A DNA stretch of 64,000 nucleotides from the NCBI GenBank assembly GCA_032164245.1, contig JAVMKO010000003.1, forward strand, positions 66,286,390-66,350,389, in the 5' to 3' direction. The notes under the pieces are model-generated. The model did not search any database, was not told where the DNA came from, and worked only from the letters and a program-made list of their open reading frames with translations. The translations under genes were made by a program, and so were the position numbers. This DNA is from Sternotherus odoratus (taxonomy: Eukaryota; Chordata; Testudines; Kinosternidae). This document shows positions 34,871 through 48,010 of this stretch, piece by piece (the stretch's first letter is position 1; each line of letters begins with the position of its first letter).

Positions 34871-37800
34871 CTACTGACAAATCTTTCCTAGTACAGACCA
34901 GGCCTTAACTATTGTTTTGCACAAAAGTAGCAAGGTTACAGCCTTCAATGGACTATTTGTTCTTTGTGAAGGGCTGTGGGGACTCTAAAAATTATCCCCT
35001 GTGATTGGACTACATTTGCCCCTCCAGCACATATTCGATGGGAGATAGGTCCATGTGTTGGTTCCTATTAAGTTTCCTCTTAGTAGGGTTTAGTCATATT
35101 CCGGACAGAGAAAGTGCCCAGAAAACATGGGCGATAGCTCAGAACTTTGTTAAATATTACAGGATGGTTGTCTTTGCTTCCATTGGCGCAGCCCTTGGCT
35201 GTACAGAACTTAAAAGGCGTAGGTGTTGGCCCCACTTTCCCAACATCTGAGTCTTGGAATTCTTAAACTGACCTCTACACAATTCAAGATCGCACCTACA
35301 GTTTTACAGAAATAGACATTGTATCTCACTTTGTGTGCTTGATCCAGACTAGTACCTGTTTTGAATAAACATATTTTCTTCCAAATCTGACTGCTCCTCC
35401 TTTGGAAGGCATCTCTTATTGCTAGTGAGTTTTTCCAGCCATTCAAGAGTCTGCCACCCTTCTCCCCAAATACTTGTTCTTAAGACAGCAGCTCTCCTAC
35501 AGTTAGAGGCGTGCTAATTCTGTTTGTTCCCTTTTGTCTCCTTTTCTGTCTTCCCTCCTGTTAGGGTCAAGTTGTGTGCATGACAGAGACAGAGATGAGA
35601 GTGGGATACACAAGTGTGTGGATGTTTTTGATTGGTGTGGCTGCCTGTTGAGCAAAGTAACTAGAGAGAACTTTTCAGTGTACATCAGTGTAATAGGAAG
35701 TGTGAAAAATAAATGCAACAACACTTTAAGTTTGTCCCTTCCTTCTGCACTACAACAATCATGTTGCTAAATAGTGGTAAATAATACAAATGTTTGATTG
35801 TAATCCAGAACTTCCATTGACTGATCAAATCAAAATTGCATACCTGTGTATTTATAAAAGGGTGTGTGTGTGTGTGTATCCTGCTTGACAACCGTCCATT
35901 CTAAGGGTGGGTGTGACTATCAGTATTGGCATTTGTGGCATGCTCACCTTCAATAATTATCTGGGCTGTACTCTGTTACATAGAACCGCTGACCTCAGAT
36001 CACCTTAGTTTTTCTGAATTGGAAACCTCCTACCCAACATAATCATCTCATAGAAGAAATGAACTGTTTGGGGATATTTTTAGACTGACCTTTTAGTGAC
36101 CTATGAGGGAAATTGTCAAATTTGTTTTTTCCATGGTAATAGTCAGTCCCTGGTCAATAAATAGACCAAATGTCAAGGCAGTAGCTCTAAAGGACACGTA
36201 AATCATAAACAGATTTGATTAGCTCACAGTTCAGGAAAGACCTCATAAAGTGTCTGATTTCCAACCACCTCCCTTGACATACTTGGGTGTCTACTTTTCT
36301 TGAATCCAGTTAATCCACTTCATCTCAGACACCTGCAATATATACTGAGAGTGATAGCAAAACAGTAGGGAGGCAGGATTTGATACCAGGAATGTGGAAT
36401 TGTAACTTTTATTTCCTCTACTTATATAGTAACCTACATAGCAGAACATAATTTATTTGATCCTCTTATCTGAAAACCACAGTTACATGAAATTGGGCTA
36501 GGTCCCTGATATGCTTTATTTGTATTGGGAAAAAATCTTTTTGTCCAAAACCTTATTTATCAAATTATGAGTTTCTGCTATATAAATCAGAAGATTCATC
36601 AACAAAAGATAAAACACAACATGCATAATGCGTACATGCTAAGACGGTTGAAACCATTGTTATTCAAAATACAGTTTCAAATGCAACTGCACAAGAAACA
36701 TTGTATTCATCTAATTTCATAAGCAAAAAAAATATTTAAATGGAACTATGGTTGGTTAAATGTGAAAACGTCATAATTAAGGCTTAAAATATAAACATAA
36801 CGTGTAAATAACTTTGCTTATTACAACCTAATTTTAGAAAATGTATCTGGCAAAGAGTTTAAACTATGTGGAAAAAATACAAAGGATAATAAACCAGCCA
36901 TAGTTGACAAAAACATGAGATACTAGAAATTCTTAAATATTGCATTTTAAAAAGATTTTTTTACTCATACTCACTAAGAGATTCACTAGAGAAGCACCAT
37001 TAAATTAAATATTTATCCACAGATTATATGCTGTAAATATTGGGTATGGGGATGGAGAGGATACACTGTCTCTTCACACAAAACAGAGTTTGAATTGCTG
37101 TTTTAAGTTAATAACTGAACCCAACCTTAATATAGAAGGAAGGAAAAAAGAAAACATAAAGGCATTATGATGCCTCTATTATTCTTGTGAGCATTGTGTA
37201 GTTTGTGATGTGTGTTTGTTTTTTAAAAGGAGCCTTTCCTTACTCATGATGATTAAACCACTCAATGGAAACAATAAACATTAATATGCTGGCTAGCTGG
37301 ATCTTTTTAATTCCTTTCCCTAGTAAGAAGATATTCAGTATGAACAAATGAAGTCTTTGTTGACCTACTGCTCATGTGACGTTTATATTAGTGGCTTGCA
37401 TAACCCACACCAAAAGTTTTGAAAGACTAGAGTGTCAGCCTTCCAAGTCTTATTTTTTATCACTAATTACCCCAACAGTAGCTATATGAATAATATGAAA
37501 GAAATCATTTTCAGATGTACGAGCTTTGCAAACCTGTAATTAATTTAGAAAGTATAGAAATGATACATTTTTACCAGCAAACTGGCTTTGTTATTTGAAA
37601 GGTGTAAATTACTACAGTGTAAAGGTTTTTTTTAATGTTATGAAATTACTTTCATGGTCAACTCAAGAGAAATTAATGTGTAGAACACTGGGTAGATTAG
37701 CGGAATCAGTAATACAAGCTAGAGACTTTCACTTTAGTCACTGTTTCTAATTTAGACCAGAATGGAGGTGGCTTCAAGTTCTAAAAGATCTGTACAGCCT

Positions 37801-38734
37801 CTGTGAACTGAACTGGGCTCATTCCAGTTCCTGGAGGACAGGTTCTCGTGGCATTTGCCATTTTTTAATGCAGAGCAATTAATTTTTATCAGTAATAATT
37901 ATCCAGGCACTTGGAGAGTGTCAGAACCAGAGAAGTGGAATAGACATAGGAGTATAATCCATTTTGCATTTCTACATATTAGAATTAAACATTTAAAACT
38001 GGTAAATTTCACCCTTTTGTGTAAAAATGAGCCACTTGAGAGTAATAAATAACAATAATCAAGCATCATGGGCAGGTAAAGAGATTTTTATATTGGCCAA
38101 GCACTCCGTAATAAGTTCCACTGAACAGTGAAAAATTCACAACAAAGAATTTGAGGGTGTTTTCTTCCTCCTTTTTTTTTTTTTTTTTAAAGAACTTTGT
38201 TTAAAATGAACTGGACTAGAGTCCTAAGTGGTTCCTTGTTTGGGGAGGTAGGGGAATCTGACAATGCCCAATTAGCTATACTGTACTGGATGGTCACTTC
38301 CTGGGTCCCATTTCCCACTCTTTTTTTGGGGGGGGGGATTTCTGCCCTTTGTAGGTCTCCTTAAGTCTTTCTGGCTGGGGGATCAAAATGAACACCACTA
38401 ACCCTCATGCATTCAGAGAAGCTCCCTCCCTGCAGTCCCAGCAAAGCAGGGGATGGAAGCGGGGTGGCGAGTCTATAGTGCTGCCAACAATCCAGCCCCA
38501 GACAATGGATTTGGGGAAGTCACTCTGGCTGGGTCTCTGAGACCAGCTCAGAGTGTCTATCTTTACATCCTGAGTGCATCAGCCCTACTACTTTCTTAGC
38601 ATCCACACACAGGTCCTAGATTTTGCAGTCCATACTTGCCCATAGTCACATTCCATACAGGGACAGTCCCTACATGTAAGGTGTTTCATGGAGGTGTTTT
38701 GGTTGGCTAGCTCCCAGTACTAAAAGGGGAAGGA
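34871..38734. other. AT-rich non-coding DNA
   Basis: Long unique-looking stretch, very AT-rich at 36400-37700. A (GT)n run lies at 35862-35876 and a T run at about 38172-38189. No gene, transposon end or RNA feature is recognisable. Confidence 0.5.
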
Positions 38735-39790
38735 TTGTTGGGAAATCAGGACCCTGAGATTGACAGTCTCCAGGAACAATGGGGAGAGGCCAACGCTCCC
38801 GGTCAACATGATTGTCAGGGCGGGCAGGCTAATCAAGGAGTCAGGAGGCCAGGATGGGTCCCATCCCCCATGTGTACTGGAATTGCCTGGGTCAGACAGA
38901 GAGGGGCTGAACTAAGGAGAAAGCAGGGGCCCGAGCTGGGCCAGATCCAGAGGGGTCAGAGAAGCAGCCCAGGGGACTGGAGGCAGAACAGCAGCATCAG
39001 TGCTGAGGCAGAGTGGAGCCAGAGCTAGAAGAGTGGAGCTGGAGCAGTCCAGAGACGGGTGCGGTGAGCAACTGGGGCCAGCCGAGGGGGGACCCTGGGC
39101 AAAGGGCCCAACACAGAAAGACATCCCCAGCCAAGGATCCTTGCAGGCTGGGGGCTGACGCTGGGAAGAAGGGTCCCACCACCCAAAGCCTGGAGGTGTG
39201 CAGCCATCACCAGAGCAAATATCCAGAGGTCCAGCATCCCTACAGCACAGCCAGGGCCTGAGAAGGAGGTCTGGGACCTACAAGGAACAGACTGTGAACT
39301 GCCTTGACATTCCAGAGACACTGTTTGTGATGTTCCCTGCCACAGAGCGGGGTGATGTGTTTTCCTTTAAACTTTCCTATTTTTACTTATTCTTCCTTTT
39401 TAAAATTAATTGCTGATTAAATAAAATGTATTTGCTTTAAATTGTATGTAATGATCAGTGGGTCAGGGAAGTGTCCAGTGCAGAGAGCATCCCAGAGTGG
39501 GGACATCCTAGCCCCTGACCTAGTGACCACAGCAAGGTTGGGGGTCAAGCCCCCAGGAAACCTGGGCTTTGTTGGGGTTATAAGGATTCTGCAAGACAGG
39601 AGAGTGGAAGGGGAGTCCTCGAGGGCAGGGAGGCCTCTGGATAAAGGGAGTGGGAGTGAGGACGCAGATCCTTCTACTAGCCCATTTCACTGGGGTAGTG
39701 CAGAAGCCAGAAACATTCCCCACAATAGCGGGACCATTCCCCGGCTTACATACAGAAGCGTCCGCAGGAGAAGCACTTCCCGCCTCATGG
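38735..39790 (+). mobile_element. LTR-like repeat with polyadenylation signal
   Basis: A purine-rich, CAGG-rich block, then an AT-rich U3/R-like segment with AATAAA at 39420-39425. After it comes a GC-richer part containing 'gatcagtgggtcagggaag' and 'gggggtcaagcccccagg'. Layout and wording resemble solo LTRs frequent in turtles. The ends and target duplication are not defined, and the frames across it are unsupported. Confidence 0.35.
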
Positions 39791-41456
39791 TGCAAAAGCT
39801 GGGGATGGCATATCCTGGTCTAGTCATTACCTGGTCTATCTGGTTTCTCTGGGACCACAGCAGGGGATCTACTATGGGAGGTGGTAGAGAGTTCTGGCAA
39901 GCTGCCCTCCTTTCTTATTGTTCCAATGTGGGAACTTAGCTTTTTCTCTGGAATTGGGGGTCCTTGTGGGACCCAATCAGGACTCATACCTTGCATTGCT
40001 GGTTCTCAGCAAATCTCTCTATCACTCGGAGTCCAACTTTTGGGCATCTCGGAGAATGCTTTCTCTCCATTCCTTATTTCTCTAAAAATCCACCTTCCAG
40101 TCTCCCTTGTGTTCCATCTCCCAATATTCATCTCCTGGTGATACCACCCAGGGCTAAACCGAGTTGTGGCTCCCACTGCTATGCTACCAGCTCCCCAGTC
40201 CCTCAGTGTGCCTGACTGGAACGAAGAGGGGAGATTTTAAATGTCTCTGTGCAATACAATGAAAAAAGACTTCTTCACACAAAAAAACATTAACAATGAA
40301 TCCAAATCAAATGAGAATGGGCAAGTCTGTGACTGACCCTTTTCAGCCCCTGCCAATTTATTCTACTTCATAATCAGCCATGCTCATAAAATTTAAAATC
40401 ACAAGGAACATTGTTCTGACTGGTTTTGTCAACTTCCAGGTTAGGACATTCTAGTCTAGTATTTCCATTATTTACAGAACAAAATTAAAAACCATTGTTT
40501 CCTAGGAAATTAAATTACACTGTTTTGTATGGTTAAATTACAATTTTTAAATAAAATGAAGGAAGCAACTGGTAAAGTAGTAAGCAGTAGATTTTTTTAA
40601 AGCAGTGAAGGCTGGAAACTAGTGAAAACAACTCCATGCAAAATAATGGGCGTGTATGTACCACTTTTTTATTTATTGTTTACTTGCCCCATTGTGTTAG
40701 ATGCAGCACTGACAGCGTGACCAGATCACCACAGTAAAATACCGGGATACATTGGGGTGCCATCAGCCCTGCCTACAGTCCACCCCCTACTCCTCCCAGG
40801 CTCCGCCCCCACTCTGCCCCAGGTCCTACCCCCTCCCCGCTCATCAACCCCCGCACCATACCCTTCCTCATCCCCCCACCCACTGCTCACCTCCTCTCCC
40901 TACCCACCGCCACTCACCTCCTGACTTCCCTGCCAGAAACCCCCATGTCTGCCCTCAGAGAACCCCTGCTGGCTTGCTGCTCACCCCCTCACTCCCCTGG
41001 CAGGCCTCCCTCCCTCGCCTGCCGCTGGCTTGCTGCTCATTCTAGTCTCTCCTTAATAAGACTGTCAATTGCACCAAATTGTAAGATGGTTTTGTGATAT
41101 ATACAGTACTGGGATGAGAATGCCTTACTCACTTTCATTTGTGGCCCAAGGAGATTTTATTAACCTATGTCTTTAGCAGTGAAAGGCTACTGAAATAACA
41201 GACCTATTTTCTATATTTCCAGACCTTAGGTGGTTTTTATCCATGCGCTCTTTCCTTTCAGAGCACTAAAAGCCTACAATTTTGTGCTGCTTTCAAAGTT
41301 AATAATTCTCACTATCAGCCAGAACTGGTTGGTAGGAGTCAAAAAAGCCAGGCACGGAAGAGCTAAAATACCCCCCAAAAAAACACTTGTAATTTTGTGT
41401 CACTAAACACTTGGAGTTAAATTCTACCCTCGCTTTTATATGTGCAACCCCTAAGG
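39791..41456. other. Non-coding DNA with a C-rich repeat
   Basis: A C-rich block at 40765-41035 starts with 'gcgtgaccagatcaccacag' (about 40716), similar to the end of a MITE-like repeat. No gene is recognised. Confidence 0.4.
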
Positions 41457-41734
41457 CAGAGGTCCCCAAACTGTGGGGTGTGCCCTCCTAAGTGGGCACA
41501 GAGAAATATTTGGGAAGGTGGCAGAGCCCAGGCCAACCCCCCTTTGCTCCAGCTCTGCTCTGGGCCCCTCCTGGGTGCCACTTCAAGCCCCAGTCCTGAC
41601 CACAGCCTGGCCCCCTAGCTACAGCTCAGCTCTGCTTCCGCCCCCCAGGGACCTGGCTCCCAGAGGTGTGTGAATAGCTTCCATTACTGGTAAGGGAGTT
41701 TGGGGCTGCCACAGAAAAAGTTGGGAGACCACTT
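41457..41734 (+). mobile_element. hAT-type MITE, target duplication intact
   Basis: It starts CAGAGGTCCCCAAACTGTGG and ends with the partly decayed inverse 'gttgggagaccactt'. Perfect 8-bp duplications CCCTAAGG lie at 41449-41456 and 41735-41742. A 278-bp element, non-coding. Confidence 0.8.
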
Positions 41735-42042
41735 CCCTAAGGGCAGCATTGGACTCCAGTTGGAGTAAAGCTGAATCACTCTGTGGCCACTATTGCAGCC
41801 CCCAGGCTAGAATAGCTCCAGCTGCTGTGCGGGACAAGGGCCAGTGAATCTTCATAGCAAAAGATCCTCCAGGAGCCACGTGGTTAATAATCCCTGTTCC
41901 CTCACTTTCCAAACTCCTCTGCATAGGAACATGCCTGGAGGCCCCATTCCCAGAGCTACACTCTGCAATGCCCCGGATCACCTAGCTGAGTGGATGGAGC
42001 TGGAATTAACTGTTGTTGTAATTCCTTGCTGTATTTTATGAG

Positions 42043-42630
42043 TAAGGCCACAATTTTGTCATGGATATTTTTAGGAAAAGCCATGGACAGGTCACGGGCA
42101 ATAAACAAAAAATCACAGCAGCCTGTGACCTGATGTTCCCTGAAAATATTCTTGACAAAATGGGGAGGCAAGTTCAGCACCCACTGCTGCTGGAGTTCTG
42201 TTCCCCACCACTGAAGTGAGTGGGAGCTCTGGGGTCCCCCCGCCCTGTGTGGCAGCTGAGCAGCTATGGGGGGTCCACCTCCTGTGGCAGCAGGGAGCTC
42301 CAGAGAGTTCCCCACCACCTGCAGCGGCTGGGCTGCTGCAGGGTCCCCTCACTCCCCATGGCAGCTGGGAGCTCGGGGGGGGGGGGGTTTCCCACCACCT
42401 GCCAAAGCTGGGAGCTGCAGGGTCCTCTTGCTGCCTGCTGTGGCTGAGCAAATGTGGGAGGGTCCCCTTGCAACTTCCAGCTGCAGGGTCTCCCCACAAG
42501 AGCAGGGTTTGGAAGCTACGGGGAAGGGGGGGAGGGGGCAGCTGGGAGCTCCAGTCCCGGGGCAGAAAATGTCATGGAGGTCAATGGAAGTCACAGATTC
42601 CGTGACCTCTGTGACATCATCGTAGACTTA
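42043..42630. mobile_element. hAT-like element with TAAGNC ends and internal minisatellite
   Basis: The left end TAAGGCCACAATTTTGTCA pairs imperfectly with the right end TGACATCATCGTAGACTTA. The flanks TTTATGAG (42035-42042) and TTCATGAG (42631-42638) agree at 7 of 8 bases, suggesting hAT. The interior (42200-42540) consists of degenerate units containing 'cagctgggagctccgggg'. Overlapping Pro/Gly-rich frames on both strands come from this repeat. Confidence 0.55.
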
Positions 42631-43317
42631 TTCATGAGTTATATTCATAAACATAAATTTCAGCTGCTTTCACGGTTCTCACAAAGGGTGATATTCACCC
42701 TCCTTTGTCTCCTCAGTCATTGCTTACACCCCACTTCCTGCAGTGGTTCTATTGTGTCTTGGGCCCTCCAGGACCAAGAAGGAGGATTTGGGATAATGAT
42801 AATTTTTTTTTAGGAGCTTGGATGGATTTTGTTTTTAATGTGGGCTGGTTGGCTAGGACTCAGAACACCTCTAAAAATGTAGAGTTTAAACCTAGGAATT
42901 GGCCTAGTGCATAAAACCATCACACCATCAAATCTAATATTCTAATCTAATCTAATATTCCTGAAAAACAATCCATCCATCTCCTCCCTCATTCCTTTAA
43001 TCCGTAATATACATAATTACTTTTGCAATCCTGTAATATATCTGTGGAAGCCAGAGGGAAATCCTTTCCTGATCCTTACAAGGTTGATCACTAAGCTTCC
43101 AGAAGCATGAGATTTGATTTTACTCTTATCTTCGCTCATGTAATTATGTGAATATTGTTAATTATCATAAAATTATCCACCCCTTTGCTAATATCAGGTT
43201 GCTTTGGACTTGACACTCAGCACCAGTCTTTAGACTTTAATACTTTAGAGGGATTTTTACATGTTGGCAGTAGGAGTTGGGTATGAACAGGGTGGGGCAA
43301 CAAGTTTTAACCAGAGC

Positions 43318-43331
43318 ATTCCTGCACTTAA
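43318..43331 (+). repeat. Left 14-bp target duplication of the RTE-like LINE
   Basis: ATTCCTGCACTTAA, repeated exactly at 46514-46527. Confidence 0.85.
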
Positions 43332-43489
43332 CTCCACCAGAGAGGTCTTTCAGGGCCATCTGCCTGTCCCAAGTCAGGGTAAAGGAGAAGGGTTGGGCGT
43401 GGGGCTAGCAACTCCACCCCGTAAAAAATCAACTTGCTACAGAAACACCAACAATAGAGATAACAGAGACTTTTAGCCTGGAAAAAGAA

Positions 43490-44596
43490 GTGTCTTCAAC
43501 TCGAAGACGCATGACGCTGGGTGGTGAAAGCCACGAGGAAGCCACTAAGCCGATCACCCTTCTTGCAACCAGGAGGATCACCATCGGCACATGGAACGTG
43601 AGGACCATGTACGAGTCAGGAAAGACGGCGCAGGTTGCAGCAGAGATGAGGAGCAACAACCTGACCCTACTAGGCATTAGCGAGACAAGATGGATGCAAG
43701 CTGGACAGAGACGACTGTTGACAGGAGAGCTGTTGCTGTATTCAGGACATGAAGAGAGCGACGCACCCCACACACAGGGAGTAGGCTTCATGTTGTCCAA
43801 GCAGGCACAGAGAGCACTGATTGGTTGGGAGGCACACGGCCCCAGGATCATCACAGCATCCTTCAGAACTAAAATGAAGAGGATTAAGATGAATGTTGTT
43901 CAGTGCTATGCTCCAACCAATGACAGCGAAGAGGAGGACAAAGACTACTTTTACAACAGACTTCAGAAAATATTAGAGACTCTCCCAGACAAAGACATCA
44001 CCATCCTTATGGGAGACTTCAATGCCAAAATTGGACCTGACAACACAGGATACGAACAAGTCATGGGGACCCACGCGCTGGGAGAGATGAGTGAGAATGG
44101 AGAGAGATTTGTGGATCTATGTGCATTTAACAACCTGGTCATAGGAGGCAGCATCTTTCCTCACAAGCGGATCCACAAGAGTACCTGGGTATCGCCAGCA
44201 GGCACGACAGAAAACCAGATCGACCATGTCTGCATTAGCAAGAAGTTCAGAAGATCCCTGCAGGACATTAGAGTTAGAAGAGGAGCAGACGCGGCATCCG
44301 ACCATCACTTAGTGGTGGCCAGATTGAAGCTGAAGCTGAAGAAGAACTGGATAGACACGTCTGACAGAAGAGCAAAGTACAACGTCAGCCTTCTGAAGGA
44401 CCCCAAGACCAAGGAAGATTTTGGACTGACACTGAAGAATAAGTTTTCAGTACTACAGGACCGGTTTGAGGAAGAGGAACACCGTGTACTCAACAGCTGG
44501 CAGAAAGTAAGAGAGAGACACCTAGGTCAGCATGCCAGGAAGTGCTTGGAATCAAAAAATGCCAGCAGAAAGAGTGAATCACAGCAGAGACCTTGA
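43490..44596 (+). pseudogene. RTE-like LINE ORF: APE endonuclease segment
   Basis: A 368-codon frame carries a near-complete apurinic endonuclease-like domain that would nick target DNA to prime reverse transcription. Motifs in order: GTWNVRT (about residue 33), ISETRW (62), VQCYAPTND (141), MGDFNAKIG (180), NQIDHVCIS (240) and DAASDHHLVV (266). These cover the expected Asn, Glu, Asp-x-Asn and terminal Asp-His catalytic residues. The listed start is GTG, so the true initiator may lie elsewhere. The frame ends at TGA 44594-44596 inside the domain linker; coding sense continues one phase over, so this is a frameshift, not a natural end. Confidence 0.85.
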
Positions 44597-46502
44597 CTAA
44601 GATAGAAGACAGAAAGAAGAAGAAGGCAGCAGTCAACAACAGCAGGACTAGAGCAGCAAAGGCCAAAGCTCAAAGAGAGTATGCTGAAGCCCACAGAGCA
44701 GTGAAGAGGAACATTAGGAAGGATAAGAGAGACTATGTGGATGGACTGGCAGCAGAAGCGGAGCAGGCAGCATACAGCGGCAACATGAAACAGCTGTACG
44801 ACACCACCAAGAGACTGTCTGGAAAGTTCAGCAAGCCAGAACGTCCCGTCAAGGACAAGCAGGGAAAGTCTATAACAGGAATAGAACAACAGATGGGCGG
44901 AGCACTTTGAGGAACTCCTGAACAGACCAGCACCACCAAATCCACTAGACATCGACCCAGCCAACGAGGACCTCCCAATCAATTGCGACAAACCAACCAG
45001 AGACGAGATCAGAAAAGCCATCACCATGATGAAGAACAGGAAGGCGGCTGGACCTGACGACATTCCAGCAGAGGCCCTGAAAGCAGACCTGGATGCTTCA
45101 GTGGAAATGCTGTACCCCCTCTTTGAGAAGATATGGGAAGAAGTGTTTCTGGCAGACTGGAAAGAGGGATACCTCATCAAAATCCCCAAGAAAGGAGACC
45201 TCAGCAACTGTGCCAACTACAGAGGAATCACACTTCTGTCGGTGCCAGGGAAGGTCTTCAACCGAGTCCTCTTAGAGAGAATGAAGGATGCTGTCAATCC
45301 ACAGCTACGAGATGAGCAGGCAGGCTTCCGGCAGAACAGATCATGCACGGACCAGATAGCAATGCTCCACATCATAGTCGAGCAGTCCATGGAGTGGAAC
45401 TCCTCCTTGTACATCAACTTTGTTGATTATGAGAAAGTGTTCGATAGCGTGGATCGAGAGACCCTCTGGAAGCTCCTTCGGCACTACGGCATCCCAGCAA
45501 AGGTGTTCAACCTGATCAAGAACTCATACGACGGCGTACATTGCAGAGTGATCCATGGAGGGCAGCTCACAAACAGCTTCCAGGTGAGAACCGGAGTCAG
45601 ACAAGGATGCTTGTTGTCACCATTTCTCTTTCTCCTCATCATCGATTGGATTATGAAGACATCCACTTACGAACGGAATCCAGTGGATGTTGTGAACCCA
45701 GCTCGATGACCTGGACTTTGCCGACGACCTTGCACTCCTTTCGCACAGCAAACAGCAGATGCAAGAGAAGACCAATGTAGTGGCAGCCACGTCATCACAG
45801 GTTGGCCTCAACATCCACAAGGACAAGACCAAGATCCTCAAGATCAACTCCATTAGCAATGACCCAGTCACACTGAATGGAAGCCCCCTGGAAGAAGTGC
45901 AGTCCTTCACCTACCTAGGCAGCATCATCGACCAGCAGGGTGGCACAGACACAGACATCAAAGCAAGGACTGGTAAGGCAAGAGCAGCCTTCTTACAGCT
46001 CAAGAACATCTGGAGCTCCAGAGAGCTGTCTTTGGCAATAAAGATTTGACTGTTCAACTCCAACGTGAAATCAGTCCTACTGTATGGAGCTGAAACCTGG
46101 AGGACAACCAAAACAACCACCAGGAAGATCCAGACCTTCATCAACAGCTGCCTCAGAAGGATTCTCCAGATCCGCTGGCCAGACACCATCAGCAACATCC
46201 ACCTCTTGGAGAGGACCCGTCAACTCCCAGCAGAGGAAGAAATCAGAAGGAGAAGGTGCGGCTGGATAGGACACACACTACGCAAACAGCCAACCAACAT
46301 CACCAGACAGACACTGCGGTGGAACCCCCAAGATAAGCGGAAAAGAGGCCGTCCAAGAAACACCTGGCAACGCGACCTTCAGGCTGACACCACAACAATG
46401 GGCTACACCTGGAACCAGCTAGAGAGAATGGCCCAGGATAGAGGACTCTGGAGATCTGTAGTTGGCGGCCCATACCCCGACTGGGGTGACGGGCATAAGT
46501 AA
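44593..46502 (+). pseudogene. RTE-like LINE ORF: reverse transcriptase and C-terminus, broken
   Basis: Coding sense continues through several phases. 44593-44910 is a basic linker. 45026-45709 holds RT blocks: KAAGPDDIPAEALK, NYRGITLLS, DEQAGFRQNRS, VDYEKVFDSVDRE and GVRQGCLLSPFLF. A change to the third phase near 45670 brings the catalytic LDFADDLALLS (about 45713), preceded by an in-frame TGA. 45759-46049 holds FTYLGSII and ends in TGA; the same phase resumes at 46065 with VLLYGAETW and finishes in a basic, Trp-rich tail (KRGRPRNTWQRDL). At least three frameshifts and two stops are visible. The RT would have copied its own RNA at a nicked target. Confidence 0.85.
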
Positions 46503-46513
46503 GTAAGTAAGTA

Positions 46514-46527
46514 ATTCCTGCACTTAA
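46514..46527 (+). repeat. Right 14-bp target duplication of the RTE-like LINE
   Basis: Exact copy of 43318-43331, directly after the TAAG tail. Confidence 0.85.
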
Positions 46528-47856
46528 TTTTTCCACATGCTACCTTCAAGATTGGCTACTCTTCATGATTTCACATCATACAATTGTGAGAATACATTAT
46601 TTCTTCCTCATTGTAGTGACTGGATATGGAAAATTAATCCCTCATAAAGCCATTCTTTTCAGTCTGCTAGAAATTAAACTTTATTTCCAACACTTGTAGA
46701 GTGCTGGGACAATATTAAACTGGTGAATGGATCTTTTGGCCTGCAATCAATGTCTGTCTATGAGGCCCCTTCTAGGATTGCTAGTATGAGAGTGGACATA
46801 GCAGTTCTGAAAAATTAAGACTCTCTCCGTGATACCCCATAGAAAAAGTAAAAGGTTATTTCCAAGAAAGCCTGCTCTTATGAAACTTCTGTGCATAGCT
46901 AAATATTTATAGGGGAGCCCCTCAGTAAATATAATTGATGGCACACAATTAAAGTAACATATACATTAAAAAGTCTCTCAGATTATTATTTATTTTGCTT
47001 TTGTGTGTTAATGCCTTTGTTTTTGTACTCGTGGTCTCCTTCCTGATACAAAACAATTCCAGAATCTGGTTTATATAATTTAGTAGTAAATATATTAGCC
47101 TCCATACTGCACATGCGCAGAGCCATAACTAGGCATTTTAGTGCTCGGAGCAAGCAAGCATATTTGTGACTGCTACCATTTTTTCCCCTTCATTTCTTCA
47201 CCCCATTTTTCCATCCCCCACGGTTTTTCACCCTACTTGCCCCAGCTTGGTTGTGGCCCTGCACATGTCTTTAGTCACTGGAGTGTCTGTAAGATGAGGT
47301 AGCCTCTGAAGAACTATAAGTTACCATTCGATATATCATGAAACAAGTAAGAATCAATATGTTAATTAATGAGTCAACACTTAATGGTTTGTTCTGTCTC
47401 TTTGTTCTGAGATACAAATCTATTTATAGACACTGTGCATGCCAGATAATGGCATGGTGCTTTGGCTGCACAGTGTTCCTAGAAGTCTCAGAAAGAAATC
47501 AAAATCAGCAATAGAAAAGACCTATTAGATCATCAGGCCATCCTGCTACTGGTGCAATATTGTTCTCTTGGACACATTTTCTAGTGTTGTGGCTAGTCGA
47601 GTTCAATGCAATCTTAAAAGGATTAAACAAGACTGGGCAAAACACAAGAAAATGGAGGGTCTTCCTCCATTTCCATTAACCAATTGGTAAAATTAATATT
47701 ACTGGTTAAATTAAAATTAATTAGTTAAGTAATAAGTTAATGATTGTGTATTTTGGATGTTCATTTACCAATCATACACTAGGATCTGGTCAGGTAGATA
47801 AAACCAGATAATAGAGAGCCACATTTGACATCTGCATCCCTTCTCTCTCTCTCCCA
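46528..47856. other. Non-coding DNA, nothing recognised
   Basis: AT-rich sequence flanking the LINE. No termini or supported frames. Confidence 0.5.
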
Positions 47857-48010
47857 TGCAGTAGCACCCAAGAGTCCCAGTCATAGATGAGGACCTCATT
47901 TTGCTAGGCACTGTACAAACACAGAAGAGAAAGACAGTCTCTGCGTCAAAAACCTTACAATCTATGTATGTAAGACAAGATGCAACTGGTGAAATAGTGA
48001 CAGGCAGAGA
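47857..48010 (+). mobile_element. Ancient L3-like LINE 3' fragment
   Basis: 'cattttgctaggcactgtac' and 'gaaagacagtctctgcgtc' followed by 'ccttacaatctatgtatgt' match the same old family seen at 31720. Strongly diverged. Confidence 0.45.

Larger units (their letters stand above)
43332..46513 (+). mobile_element. Full-length RTE-like non-LTR retrotransposon
   Basis: A 3182-bp element between exact 14-bp duplications. A short 5' leader (about 150 bp) is followed by one broken ORF encoding an APE-type endonuclease, a reverse transcriptase and a C-terminal tail, ending in (TAAG)n at 46497-46513. Length, single ORF and short tandem 3' tail fit the RTE group (RTE, RTE-X or Proto2; I cannot separate these). 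It is far better preserved than the CR1 copies in the window, but frameshifts and stops make it inactive. Confidence 0.8.

Noticed and set aside
42113..42813. Six overlapping frames of 75-129 codons
   Set aside because: Products of the CAGCTGGGAG-type minisatellite in the 42043 element.
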